Below, piece by piece: positions 51,577-60,228 of a stretch of DNA of 64,000 nucleotides. Positions within the stretch are counted from its first letter, which is position 1; each line of letters starts with the position of its first letter. Source of the stretch: CAVYXF01 sp963772335 (lineage in GTDB: Bacteria; Pseudomonadota; Alphaproteobacteria; Rhizobiales; Rhodomicrobiaceae); contig CAVYXF010000005.1 in assembly GCA_963772335.1 (NCBI GenBank), forward strand, positions 372,001 through 436,000, written 5' to 3'. Position numbers and translations under genes: made by a program. Under the pieces are notes generated by a model. That model searched no databases. It was not told where the DNA came from and saw only the letters and a list, made by a program, of their open reading frames with translations.

Positions 51577-52401
51577 CTAGCGCTTGATGGACGGCACTTC
51601 GATGACGCCGCCTTCGCCCATTTTGTTCAGATAGAGGGTCAGCGCCGTGACCCCGTCTGAAGCATAATCGGGCGCCGGCATGCGCATCTGCCGGTAGCAG
51701 TCATAGAGCCGGTGCTGCATTGTGCGCAGCTGGCTCTGCGAGACGCGATAGGTGGGCCAGGTCGCCATCGTCTTCTGCGCGGCCTCGCTCGGTTCGGTGA
51801 AGTTCGGCAGGTCCTGAAGGCGAATGCGCAGGCCGTCAGCGCCATGACAGGTGTTGCAGGAGAAATCCTCGATCGCCGAGCGGCGGAAGAACAGCTCCGT
51901 GCCGACGGCCAGCATCTCCTTCTCTTTCGGATGCGATATCTGCGGCTCGATCTTCATGCCGTTCGACTTGTTGGCGATGAAGGCGACCAGGTCCTCCATA
52001 TCGGAGGTGGTGCCGGCCTTGGCGAACCGGCGCTTGACGATGTCCTTGGTATCCAGCCCCTGGATCTTTTCCATGCACCACAACAGGCGCTGCTCCAGGT
52101 CCATCACCCGGTCGGCATCAGCGAAATAGCGCGGCAGCTTGGCATAGGCGCCTTCGAGCTTACCCGGTCCTTCACCCAGATCGCAGGTCTCGAGCGAAGC
52201 GTTCTTGGTGCCACGCGCCTCTTTCCAGAGCTCCTCGCCACGATCGACGTTCAGATAGCCCGGATTGGACATCGGATCGCTGATCATCTCGCGGTAGCGC
52301 TCGATTTCCTTCTCACTCTGGTCCTGCGCCAGGGCAGGCCCGGCCACGATGCCGAGCGCCGCCATGGCGGTTGCGGCGAGACGTAGCAGTTGTCCTATCA
52401 T
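51577..52401 (-). CDS. soxA: SoxA, thiosulfate-conjugating cytochrome c
   Basis: The 274-residue protein has a signal peptide (LLRLAATAMAALGIVAGPALA) and two cytochrome-like halves. The second half has heme motif CNTCHGADGL and the active-site Cys in RLYDCYRQMRMP, the residue that is persulfurated during catalysis. The first half has lost its heme motif and keeps two cysteines (ETCDLGEG and LLWCMEK) that likely form a disulfide. This is the monoheme SoxA type, shorter than the diheme forms. The ATG at 52401 opens the signal peptide. It is divergent from soxY. Confidence 0.93.
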   Translation of the reverse strand: MIGQLLRLAATAMAALGIVAGPALAQDQSEKEIERYREMISDPMSNPGYLNVDRGEELWKEARGTKNASLETCDLGEGPGKLEGAYAKLPRYFADADRVMDLEQRLLWCMEKIQGLDTKDIVKRRFAKAGTTSDMEDLVAFIANKSNGMKIEPQISHPKEKEMLAVGTELFFRRSAIEDFSCNTCHGADGLRIRLQDLPNFTEPSEAAQKTMATWPTYRVSQSQLRTMQHRLYDCYRQMRMPAPDYASDGVTALTLYLNKMGEGGVIEVPSIKR

Positions 52402-52543
52402 CGTTTCTCCCTTCGGCCCGAAGGCCAAATCCTCCTTTGTCGGCTTTATGTTAGCCAGCTCGGTGATAAGGCTTATCCTGCCGGCGCGAACGCGTAATTC
52501 CCTTATTCCTCGCGAACATTGGAAACAACACCTCTTTACATTC

Positions 52544-52559
52544 TCATAAATCTATATGA
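52544..52559. promoter_or_regulatory. Candidate operator in the soxA-soxY divergent promoter region
   Basis: TCATA (52544-52548) and TATGA (52555-52559) flank six bases in the AT-rich centre of the 233-base divergent gap (52402-52634). Extending outward, 7 of 9 positions per arm match. It could be a second SoxR site controlling soxAX and soxYZBCD together. The similarity to the soxW site is weak. Confidence 0.35.
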
Positions 52560-52634
52560 CGATGCAACATCGGAAAGATCAAGCTAACGGTGAAATCCGT
52601 TGCCGTCGGGAACGCAAAAAGGATTAGGCGAAAT

Positions 52635-53093
52635 ATGATGAGGACCGCGCTATCACGCCGGAGCTTTGCAGCCGGAGCGGGCGTCAGCCTTCTCGCGCTG
52701 GCCATCGCACCCTATACCGCATCGGCGGATGTCGCCGCCGTGCAAACCGAGCTGGACAAGCTGTTTGGCGGAAAAGCGATGGGCGAGGGGCGCATCAAGC
52801 TCGACGTGCCGCAGATCGCCGAGAATGGACTCGTCGTTCCGCTGAATATCGATGTTGAGAGCCCGATGACTGACGCGGATTACGTTAAATCAGTGCATGT
52901 CTTTGCCGATGGCAATCCGCTGCCGCATGTCATCACCTACCGTTTCACGCCGGTAAGCGGCCGGGCGAGCGGCTCGACGCGCATCCGGCTGGCAAAAACG
53001 CAGAACATCCTCGCTGTCGCCGAGATGTCCGATGGCAGCCTGCATATGGCGAAGGCCGAGGTGAAGGTCACCATCGGCGGCTGCGGCGGCTGA
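52635..53093 (+). CDS. soxY: SoxY, sulfur carrier subunit
   Basis: The 152-residue protein has a Tat leader (LSRRSFAAGAGVSLLALA, ending TASA) and the SoxY fold. It ends in the diagnostic C-terminal GGCGG, whose Cys on the swinging arm carries the sulfur intermediate. The region SVHVFADGNPLPHVITYRFT is characteristic. It forms a heterodimer with SoxZ, encoded 46 bases downstream. The start is the ATG pair at 52635/52638, because the Tat motif follows directly. A longer reading frame from 52590 adds unrelated residues. Confidence 0.95.
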   Translation: MMRTALSRRSFAAGAGVSLLALAIAPYTASADVAAVQTELDKLFGGKAMGEGRIKLDVPQIAENGLVVPLNIDVESPMTDADYVKSVHVFADGNPLPHVITYRFTPVSGRASGSTRIRLAKTQNILAVAEMSDGSLHMAKAEVKVTIGGCGG

Positions 53094-53139
53094 AGCTAGC
53101 AAGCGGCAATATCAAGAGAGCCAAGCGAGGAGAACCATC

Positions 53140-53466
53140 ATGACCGTCTCAAAACCCCGTGTCCGCGTCCCCACCCAAGCCAAGCCCGGCGAAATCGTCG
53201 AGATCAAGACCATCATCTCTCACGATATGGAAAGCGGACAGCGCAAAGATTCTTCCGGAAAACCGATTCCGCGGGAGATTATCAATAACTTCAGCGCCAA
53301 ATTTAATGGCAAGGAGTTCTTCAGCGCCGATTGGTTTCCGGCAATATCGGCCAACCCTTATCAGTCCTTCTTCTTCAAGGCTTCCGAAAGCGGGAGCTTC
53401 GAGTTCACTTGGAAGGACGACAATGGCGAAAACTACTCCGCCAAAGCAGACTTGAAAGTCGGCTAA
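53140..53466 (+). CDS. soxZ: SoxZ, partner of the sulfur carrier
   Basis: The 108-residue immunoglobulin-like protein starts MTVSKPRVRVPTQAKPGEIV and has the family block SHDMESGQRKDSSGKPIPRE, then INNFSAKFNGKEFFSADWFP and the end FEFTWKDDNGENYSAKADLK. It has no signal peptide, so it is exported with SoxY as a complex. A ribosome site (GAGGAGAACC) precedes the ATG at 53140. Confidence 0.95.
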   Translation: MTVSKPRVRVPTQAKPGEIVEIKTIISHDMESGQRKDSSGKPIPREIINNFSAKFNGKEFFSADWFPAISANPYQSFFFKASESGSFEFTWKDDNGENYSAKADLKVG

Positions 53467-53534
53467 GTTCGAACACCAATAATCGGCGCTCAACAAGCAT
53501 AAGAAACGGCGCCGGATGACAGAGATGGAAACCT

Positions 53535-55232
53535 ATGATCAGCCGCCGGGAATTTCTGGCAGCGGCCGCCGCTGCATCGGCTCTTTTTGCTGACGGCAAA
53601 GGGCTTGGGCTGAAGCAGGCTATCGCGCAGGGAAAGGTAACGCAGGACAGGCTGCTCAATGCCTCGCCGGTCGGAGCACTTACGATCCTGCACCTCACCG
53701 ACATTCACGCGCAGCTTAAGCCGATCTATTTCCGCGAGCCTTCCGTGAATATCGGAGTAGGCGAGGCTAGGGGAAGGCCGCCGCATCTCACGGGCCGCGA
53801 TTTTATCACCCATTACGGCCTCGCTGCGGGTTCGCCGGAGGCCTATGCCCTGACTTGGGACGACTATGTCGCCCTCGCCAAGACCTATGGCCGCATGGGC
53901 GGCCTTGACCGTATCGCCACCATCATCAAGGCGATCCGCGCGGAACGCGGCGCCGGCAATGTGCTGTTCGTCGACGGCGGCGACACCTGGCAGGGAAGCT
54001 GGACCTCGCTCCAGACCAAGGGCCAGGATATGATCGACCTCATGGCGCTGATCAAGCCCGATGCCATGGTTGCTCACTGGGAGTTCACCTACGGCGCCGA
54101 GCGTGTGAAGGAAGTGGCGGACGCGCTGGCATGGCCATTCCTCGCCCAGAATATCCGCGATAAGGAATGGCAGGAGCCGGTATTTAAGGCTTCGGCCGAA
54201 TTTGAACGGGGCGGCGCGAAAATCGCCGTCATTGGCCAGGCCTTCCCGTATACACCGATTGCCAATCCGCGCTGGATGATGCCGGATTGGGAGTTCGGCA
54301 TCCGCGAGGAGGAATTGCAGAAGCAGGTCGATGATGCCCGCGCAGGCGGCGCCGATCTCGTCGTGCTGCTGTCGCACAACGGCTTTGACGTAGACCGCAA
54401 GCTCGCCTCGCGCGTGCGCGGCATCGACGTGCTGCTCACCGGGCACACCCACGACGCCTTGCCAGCGGTGGTGAAGGAGGGCGCCACGCTGCTGATCGCC
54501 TCCGGCTCGCATGGCAAGTTCGTCTCCCGCCTCGATCTGGATGTCAAGGGAGGCAAGGTCGCCGACTTCAACTACACGCTGATTCCGGTCTTTGCCGATG
54601 TCATCACGCCCGATGCCGAGATGGCTGCGGCGATCGAGAAGGCGCGCGCGCCCTTCGCGGCGGACCTTTCCCGGGTGGTCGGGCAAACCGACTCGTTGCT
54701 CTATCGACGGGGCAATTTCAACGGCACGTTCGATGATCTGATCTGCAACGCCATGCTCGCCGAGCGCGATGCGGAAATCGCTTTGTCGCCGGGGGTGCGC
54801 TGGGGTGCGACTCTGCTCCCTGGTGATCCGATCACCTTCGAGGCGATCACCAACGCGACCGCCATCACCTATCCGAACTGCTACCGGACGCAGATGACCG
54901 GCGCTTTCCTCAAGGACGTGTTCGAGGACATCGCCGACAATATCTTCAATCCCGATCCCTACTACCAGCAGGGCGGCGATATGGTGCGGGCCGGCGGTCT
55001 TGGCTACACCATCGACGTCAATGCGCCGGTCGGCAAGCGCATCTCCAATATGACACTGCTCAAGACCGGCGAGCCGCTCGATCCAGCGCGCAATTATGTC
55101 GTGACCGGCTGGGCGAGCATCAATGAGGGCACGGAGGGGCCGCCGATCTGGGAGATCGTCGAGCGCCACATCGCCAATGCTAAGGCCGTCAAGATCGAGG
55201 ACAACACGGCGGTGAAGATCGTCGGTGCGTAA
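53535..55232 (+). CDS. soxB: SoxB, sulfate thiol esterase (dimanganese)
   Basis: The 565-residue protein has a Tat leader (ISRREFLAAAAAASALFADG) and the 5'-nucleotidase-like metal domain: LHLTDIHAQLKPIYFREPSV (metal Asp and His), DGGDTWQGSWTSLQTKGQDM, MVAHWEFTYG, LSHNGFDVDRKLA and TGHTHDALP. The C-terminal domain follows, with NATAITYPNCYRTQMTG. It hydrolyses the sulfonate group from SoxY as sulfate. The gene lies 68 bases after soxZ, inside the soxYZBCD operon. A long antisense frame exists but is a shadow of this gene. Confidence 0.95.
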   Translation: MISRREFLAAAAAASALFADGKGLGLKQAIAQGKVTQDRLLNASPVGALTILHLTDIHAQLKPIYFREPSVNIGVGEARGRPPHLTGRDFITHYGLAAGSPEAYALTWDDYVALAKTYGRMGGLDRIATIIKAIRAERGAGNVLFVDGGDTWQGSWTSLQTKGQDMIDLMALIKPDAMVAHWEFTYGAERVKEVADALAWPFLAQNIRDKEWQEPVFKASAEFERGGAKIAVIGQAFPYTPIANPRWMMPDWEFGIREEELQKQVDDARAGGADLVVLLSHNGFDVDRKLASRVRGIDVLLTGHTHDALPAVVKEGATLLIASGSHGKFVSRLDLDVKGGKVADFNYTLIPVFADVITPDAEMAAAIEKARAPFAADLSRVVGQTDSLLYRRGNFNGTFDDLICNAMLAERDAEIALSPGVRWGATLLPGDPITFEAITNATAITYPNCYRTQMTGAFLKDVFEDIADNIFNPDPYYQQGGDMVRAGGLGYTIDVNAPVGKRISNMTLLKTGEPLDPARNYVVTGWASINEGTEGPPIWEIVERHIANAKAVKIEDNTAVKIVGA

Positions 55233-55303
55233 CAGCTCCTGGTCACCGTCGCCTTGCGGGTGACATATTCACACATCTGCATAAATCGCTGCTTGAGGAT
55301 AAG

Positions 55304-56575
55304 ATGAGCGAGAGGAAACACCAAGGGACCATCAGCCGCCGCCGGTTCCTGCATGGTACCGGCGTTGCCGCCGTAGCCGCTGCGGCTATGTCGAAAACCG
55401 CCTCCGCTGGAGGGCCGGACCCCGCCATTGTCCATATTCCGGACTATGGCCGCTATCTTGGTGACGGCGTCGAAGCGCGCCCTTACGGCAAGCCCTCGAA
55501 ATTCGAGGCGCATGTGGTCAAGCGCGATGTGCAATGGCTGACTGCCAGCCGTCAGTCTTCGGTGAACTTCACCCCGATTCATGAGCTCGACGGCATTATT
55601 ACGCCAAACGGCCTATGCTTCGAGCGCCATCATGGTGGCATCGCCGAGATCGATCCCGCCCAACATCGGCTGATGATCAACGGCCTCGTCGAGAAGCCGC
55701 TCGTCTTCACCATGGACGATATCAAGCGGTTCCCCCGCGAGAACCGCATTTATTTTCTCGAATGCGCGGCCAATTCGGGCATGGAATGGCGTGGTGCGCA
55801 GCTCAATGGATGTCAGTTCACCCACGGCATGATCCACACCGTGATGTATACCGGCGTACCGCTGAAACACATACTCAATGAAGCAGGCATCCAGACCAAC
55901 GCCAAGTGGATCATGGTCGAAGGCGCTGATTCCTCTGGCCTCAATCGCTCCATACCGCTGGAGAAAGCGCTCAAGGACTGCATGGTCGCGTTCAAGATGA
56001 ACGGCGAGGCGCTGCGCGAGGAGCATGGTTACCCGTTGCGGCTCGTCGTCCCCGGCTGGGAAGGCAATATCTGGATCAAATGGCTGCGCCGCATCGAGGT
56101 CGGCGATGAGCCCTGGCAGACCCGCGAGGAGACCTCTAAATACACCGATCTCCTCACCGATGGCCGGTCGCGGCGCTTCACCTGGGTCATGGACGCGAAA
56201 TCCGTGGTGACGAGCCCTAGTCCGCAGGCTCCGCTGAAATTCAAAGGGGCCAACGTGATTTCGGGCATTGCCTGGTCCGGGCGCGGCGCGATCAAACGGG
56301 TGGACGTGACCCTTGAGGGCGGGCGCAACTGGCGTAGCGCACGCATCGACGGACCAGTGCTGCCGCTTGCACCGGTGCGGTTCTATGTTGATCTCGACTG
56401 GCAGGGCGAGGAGCTGATGATCCAGTCCCGCGCGATGGACGAGACCGGCTATGTGCAGCCGACCAAGGAGGAGCTGCGTAAGGTGCGTGGCACCAACTCC
56501 ATCTACCACAATAACGGTATCCAGACCTGGCTGGTGCGCGCCAATGGAGTGACGGAAAATGTCGAAGTCTCTTAA
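55304..56575 (+). CDS. soxC: SoxC, molybdenum subunit of sulfane dehydrogenase
   Basis: The 423-residue protein has a Tat leader (ISRRRFLHGTGVAAVAAAAM) and the sulfite oxidase fold with the SoxC-type N-terminal block VVKRDVQWLTASRQSSVNFT and the Mo cysteine in YFLECAANSGMEWRG. The C-terminal domain has GIAWSGRGAIKRVDVTLEGG and the end HNNGIQTWLVRANGVTENVE. SoxC lacks its own heme and works with SoxD to oxidise the sulfane on SoxY, avoiding sulfur globule deposition. It is a paralogue of the sorA product at 17.6 kb. The downstream soxD start lies within its 3' end, an overlap of 17 bases. Confidence 0.95.
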   Translation: MSERKHQGTISRRRFLHGTGVAAVAAAAMSKTASAGGPDPAIVHIPDYGRYLGDGVEARPYGKPSKFEAHVVKRDVQWLTASRQSSVNFTPIHELDGIITPNGLCFERHHGGIAEIDPAQHRLMINGLVEKPLVFTMDDIKRFPRENRIYFLECAANSGMEWRGAQLNGCQFTHGMIHTVMYTGVPLKHILNEAGIQTNAKWIMVEGADSSGLNRSIPLEKALKDCMVAFKMNGEALREEHGYPLRLVVPGWEGNIWIKWLRRIEVGDEPWQTREETSKYTDLLTDGRSRRFTWVMDAKSVVTSPSPQAPLKFKGANVISGIAWSGRGAIKRVDVTLEGGRNWRSARIDGPVLPLAPVRFYVDLDWQGEELMIQSRAMDETGYVQPTKEELRKVRGTNSIYHNNGIQTWLVRANGVTENVEVS

Positions 56576-57218
56576 GGCGGCGCTCTGCCTGCTCCTCGCC
56601 TCCGCGGCGATGCCCGTCTGGGCGGCTGACAAGGGCTTTGGCCTCGGGCGCCTCGCACTTCCGGAGGAAATCAAAGCCTGGGACATCGATGTGCGCCCCG
56701 ACGGCCAGGGCCTGCCGCCCGGCAAGGGCAATGTCGAGCAGGGTGAGGCGCTTTTCCTGGAGCGCTGCGCAACTTGTCACGGCGAGTTCGCCGAGGGCGC
56801 AGGGCGATGGCCAGTGCTGGCTGGCGGCGTCGGCTCGCTCAAATCCGAAAATCCAGAGAAGACCATTGGCTCGTTCTGGCCTTATGCCTCAAGCGCGTTC
56901 GACTATATTCACCGCGCCATGCCTTTTGGCGATGCGCAGTCGCTCACCGCGGACGAGACCTATGCGCTGGTGGCCTTCCTGCTCAATCTGAGCGATGTTG
57001 TGCCGCGCGATTTCGAGCTTTCGGACAAGAACTTTGGGAGCATCCATCTGCCGAACGAGAGCGGTTTCTATATGGACGACCGTGAGGTGAGCGAGAAGCA
57101 GTTCTGGAGGGAAGACCCTTGCATGAAGGACTGCAAGCCCGAGGTCCATATCACCGGCCATGCGCGCGTGATCGACGTGACGCCAGAGGATGAAGGCAAG
57201 GGCGCCGGCGTCGATTGA
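56559..57218 (+). CDS. soxD: SoxD-like monoheme cytochrome c of sulfane dehydrogenase
   Basis: The 219-residue precursor has a signal peptide (KAALCLLLASAAMPVWA-AD) and a single cytochrome c domain with heme motif CATCHGEF in GEALFLERCATCH. FGLGRLALPEEIKAWDIDV and DYIHRAMPFGDAQSLTADE supply the SoxD-type N-terminus and distal region (Met in AMPFG). Classical SoxD is diheme and about 380 residues. Here only the first domain is present, followed by a tail with two Cys (EDPCMKDCKPEVHI) that may form a disulfide. This short form occurs in other sox operons. It overlaps soxC by 17 bases. Confidence 0.88.
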   Translation: MSKSLKAALCLLLASAAMPVWAADKGFGLGRLALPEEIKAWDIDVRPDGQGLPPGKGNVEQGEALFLERCATCHGEFAEGAGRWPVLAGGVGSLKSENPEKTIGSFWPYASSAFDYIHRAMPFGDAQSLTADETYALVAFLLNLSDVVPRDFELSDKNFGSIHLPNESGFYMDDREVSEKQFWREDPCMKDCKPEVHITGHARVIDVTPEDEGKGAGVD

Positions 57219-57245
57219 GCCCGCGCGGGCCGCGGGTGTAAAGGC

Positions 57246-59726
57246 TTACTGAGCGCCGCCCTTCAAACTCGTCGTCTTAATATGGCTGCCGCGTTCATCG
57301 GTCGCCGTGGCGCTGACCGTCTTGCCTTCGCCTTCCGCGGGGGAAAGCGCGGCAGTGCGCAGCCGCAAGGCGTTTGCAACCACACTCACCGAGGAGAGCG
57401 ACATCGCCGCTGCCGCGATGATCGGCGACAGCAAGAGACCGAAAGCGGGATAGAGCACGCCAGCGGCAATCGGCACTCCGGCGGCGTTGTAGATGAAGGC
57501 GAACAACAAGTTCTGGCGGATATTGCTCATTGTGCGCTCCGAAAGCAGGCGCGCTTTGGCAAGTGCCATGAGGTCGCCCTTGAGGAGTGTCACGCCCGCG
57601 CTTTCCATCGCGACATCGGTGCCGGTGCCCATGGCGATGCCAACATCGGCAGCAGCAAGAGCCGGCGCGTCGTTGATGCCGTCGCCGGCAACGGCGACCA
57701 CCGCGCCATTTTTCCGCAGCTCCTCGACGATGCGTGCCTTTTCCTCGGGCAGCACCTCGGCACGAATGTCGGTGATGCCGAGCGCCCGGCCGACCGCTTC
57801 GGCGGTGGCGCGGCTATCGCCGGTGACCATAACGATGCGGACGCCGGCCCTGCCGAGCGCTTCGAGTGCGGCGGGCGTTGTGTCCTTTACCGGGTCGGCT
57901 ATTCCGATTAAGCCCGCGAGCGTGCCACCTGCTGCAACATAGACGGCCGTCGCACCTTCGCGGCGCAGCTTGTCGGCGGTGGCATCCAGGGCATCGGTGA
58001 CTATGCCCTCGCTGGCCAGGAACGGCTTGGTGCCTATAATGACGGGCGTTCCAGCGACGCGGCCTTTCACGCCCTTGCCGGTCGGCGTCTCGAAATCCTC
58101 AGCTGTGCTAAGTTCCAGCTTCCTCTCGTTAGCGGCGGCGATGATGGCTTCGGCGAGCGGGTGCTCGCTGGCGCGTTCGAGGCTGGCGGCGAGCCGCAGG
58201 AGCTCCGCCTCCTGAAAGCCATCGGCGGGAACGATCGCCGTGACCTTCGGTTTACCGGCGGTCAGGGTGCCGGTCTTGTCAATTACGAGCGTATCGACCT
58301 TCTCCAGGCGCTCCAGCGCCTCGGCGTCGCGGATCAGCACGCCTTCCTGCGCGCCGCGTCCGACGCCGACCATGATCGACATCGGCGTCGCGAGGCCGAG
58401 CGCGCAGGGGCAGGCGATGATCAGCACTGAGACGGCCGCGACCAGCCCAAAGGTATAACGCGGCTCCGGCCCCCAAATCGCCCAGGCGGCAAAAGCGGCA
58501 ATCGCCACGGCAATGACCGTCGGCACGAACCATCCGGCCACCTGATCCGCGAGCCGCTGGATCGGTGCGCGGCTGCGCTGGGCGGTCGCAACCATTTGCA
58601 CGATGCGGGCGAGCAGCGTGTCCCGTCCGACTTTTTCGGCCCTGATGACGAGCGCGCCGTTCTTGTTCAATGTGCCGCCGATCACCTTGCCGCCCGGCTC
58701 CTTGGTGACGGGCATCGACTCGCCGGTCACCATCGACTCATCCAAATTCGAGCGACCTTCGATCACCTCGCCGTCGAGCGGCACCTTCTCGCCGGGCCGC
58801 ACGCGCAGCCTGTCGCCGACTTTAATCTCGTCAAGCGGCACATCGGCCTCGCCGCCGCTCGAATTGATGCGGCGGGCGGTCTTTGGCGCGAGATCCAGCA
58901 GAGCGCGGATCGCGCCGGAGGTCCTCTCACGGGCGCGCAGCTCCAGCACCTGGCCGAGCAGCACCAGCACCGTGATCACGGCGGCGGCCTCGAAATAGAC
59001 CGACACGGCGCCGTCATGCATGCGGAACGCATCAGGGAACACGCCAGGTGCGAAGGTCGCGACGACGCTGTAAATCCAGGCGATGCCGGTGCCCATCGCG
59101 ATCAGGGTGAACATGTTGAGATTGCGGGTGACGAGCGATTGCCAGCCGCGGACGAAGAAGGGCCAGCCAGCCCATAGCACGACCGGCGTAGCCAGCGCGA
59201 ATTGCAGATAATTCGAGGTCTGCTGGCCGACGGCATGGGTGAGGCCGGTCAGGTGGCCGCCCATTTCCAGCAGGAACACCGGTGCGGCGAGCGCCAAGCC
59301 GATCCAGAAGCGCCGGCTCATATCGGCCAGCTCGGGATTGGGACCGTCATCAAGGCTGACCAGCTCCGGCTCGAGCGCCATGCCGCAGATCGGGCAGGAG
59401 CCCGGCCCCTCCTGCCGGATCTCGGGATGCATCGGACAGGTGTAGATCGCGCCCTCTGGCACGGGCTCGGCGCGGGCTTCTTGTGGCGAAAGATAGCGCT
59501 CCGGGTCGGCTTCGAACTTGGCCTTGCAGCCGGCGCCGCAGAAATAATAGGGGTGGCCGCGATATTCGCTGCGGTGGGCGGTCTTGTGCGGATCGACGGT
59601 CATGCCGCAGACCGGATCGCGCGCAAGAGGGTCGGCTAGCGCTGCTGCGGACGCCTCGCCGTGCTGGGCATGCTCATGTAGCTTGGCGTGATGGGCGTGA
59701 CTTTGTCCCGAGCGACATTCAGCCAT
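57246..59726 (-). CDS. Copper-exporting P1B-type ATPase with YHS and metal-binding N-terminus
   Basis: The 826-residue protein has a His-rich start, a YHS domain (DPVCGMTVDPHKTAHRSEYR and YFCGAGCKAKFEADP), a heavy-metal-binding domain (YTCPMHPEIRQEGPGSCPIC), and the P-type ATPase core: TGES in NLDESMVTGESMPV, the ion-site CPC in IIACPCALGLATP, phosphorylation Asp in VIDKTGTLT, HP in SEHPLAEAI, and GDGINDAPALAAAD. YNAAGVPIAAGVLYP and MSLSSVSVVANALRL indicate Cu(I) transport. The ATG at 59726 is chosen because a start at 59756 would place coding sequence in the operator. It exports copper from the cytoplasm and is divergent from its regulator csoR. Confidence 0.92.
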   Translation of the reverse strand: MAECRSGQSHAHHAKLHEHAQHGEASAAALADPLARDPVCGMTVDPHKTAHRSEYRGHPYYFCGAGCKAKFEADPERYLSPQEARAEPVPEGAIYTCPMHPEIRQEGPGSCPICGMALEPELVSLDDGPNPELADMSRRFWIGLALAAPVFLLEMGGHLTGLTHAVGQQTSNYLQFALATPVVLWAGWPFFVRGWQSLVTRNLNMFTLIAMGTGIAWIYSVVATFAPGVFPDAFRMHDGAVSVYFEAAAVITVLVLLGQVLELRARERTSGAIRALLDLAPKTARRINSSGGEADVPLDEIKVGDRLRVRPGEKVPLDGEVIEGRSNLDESMVTGESMPVTKEPGGKVIGGTLNKNGALVIRAEKVGRDTLLARIVQMVATAQRSRAPIQRLADQVAGWFVPTVIAVAIAAFAAWAIWGPEPRYTFGLVAAVSVLIIACPCALGLATPMSIMVGVGRGAQEGVLIRDAEALERLEKVDTLVIDKTGTLTAGKPKVTAIVPADGFQEAELLRLAASLERASEHPLAEAIIAAANERKLELSTAEDFETPTGKGVKGRVAGTPVIIGTKPFLASEGIVTDALDATADKLRREGATAVYVAAGGTLAGLIGIADPVKDTTPAALEALGRAGVRIVMVTGDSRATAEAVGRALGITDIRAEVLPEEKARIVEELRKNGAVVAVAGDGINDAPALAAADVGIAMGTGTDVAMESAGVTLLKGDLMALAKARLLSERTMSNIRQNLLFAFIYNAAGVPIAAGVLYPAFGLLLSPIIAAAAMSLSSVSVVANALRLRTAALSPAEGEGKTVSATATDERGSHIKTTSLKGGAQ

Positions 59727-59747
59727 TGTTGCGCTCCATTGCGGCGG

Positions 59748-59764
59748 ATACCCCACCGGGGTAT
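59748..59764. promoter_or_regulatory. CsoR operator between the copper ATPase gene and csoR
   Basis: ATACCCC (59748-59754), ACC, GGGGTAT (59758-59764) form a perfect inverted repeat with the TACCCC-GGGGTA core typical of CsoR sites. It lies between the divergent starts at 59726 and 59774, so one repressor could control both genes. Confidence 0.85.
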
Positions 59765-59773
59765 ATAAGGGGC

Positions 59774-60049
59774 ATGGACGAGAAGACCAAGGAAAATTGC
59801 CTGCGCAGGCTCAGCCGCATCGAAGGACAGGTGCGGGGTGTGGCTGCAATGGTCGCAGACGAGCGCTATTGTATCGATATCATCAATCAGATCGCAGCTG
59901 TGCAGTCGGCCCTGCGCAACGTTGAGCGCGAACTTCTGCAGGGCCATGTCGGCCATTGCATCGAGAGCGCCATCGCGAGCGGCAATGCCGAGGATCAGCG
60001 AGAGAAAGTCGCCGAGCTGATCAAAGTGCTGCGCCGGCCGGGCAAATAG
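59774..60049 (+). CDS. csoR: CsoR-family copper-sensing repressor
   Basis: The 91-residue all-helical protein starts MDEKTKENCLRRLSRIEGQV and has the DUF156 core RGVAAMVADERYCIDIINQI, with Cu(I) ligand positions Cys in ERYC and His and Cys in HVGHC (C-H-C set). RVR-type basic residues near the N-terminus contact DNA. Copper binding releases it from the operator just upstream, inducing the ATPase. A longer upstream frame from 59483 would be antisense to the ATPase gene and is rejected. Confidence 0.93.
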   Translation: MDEKTKENCLRRLSRIEGQVRGVAAMVADERYCIDIINQIAAVQSALRNVERELLQGHVGHCIESAIASGNAEDQREKVAELIKVLRRPGK

Positions 60050-60228
60050 CCGGCAGCGCTGGGCACGAGAGCGGCTTGCGACGCGGTCCTTGAGCTGGAT
60101 CAAGGCGGCGTTCGACCTATCTAGCTATAACCTCCCGAGACCAAGATCACGGATCTTTGTTTGACGAAAAGGCCTCTTCGTCCTATTTATCGGACGAAGA
60201 GTGCCGAACAGAGAATACGGACGCGATT

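Noticed and set aside
53490..55169. 559-codon minus-strand frame antisense to soxB
   Set aside because: It mirrors soxB codons and has no known motif. SoxB is certain on the other strand.
59483..59773. N-terminal extension of CsoR
   Set aside because: It is antisense to the copper ATPase and crosses the operator. CsoR proteins start at the chosen ATG.
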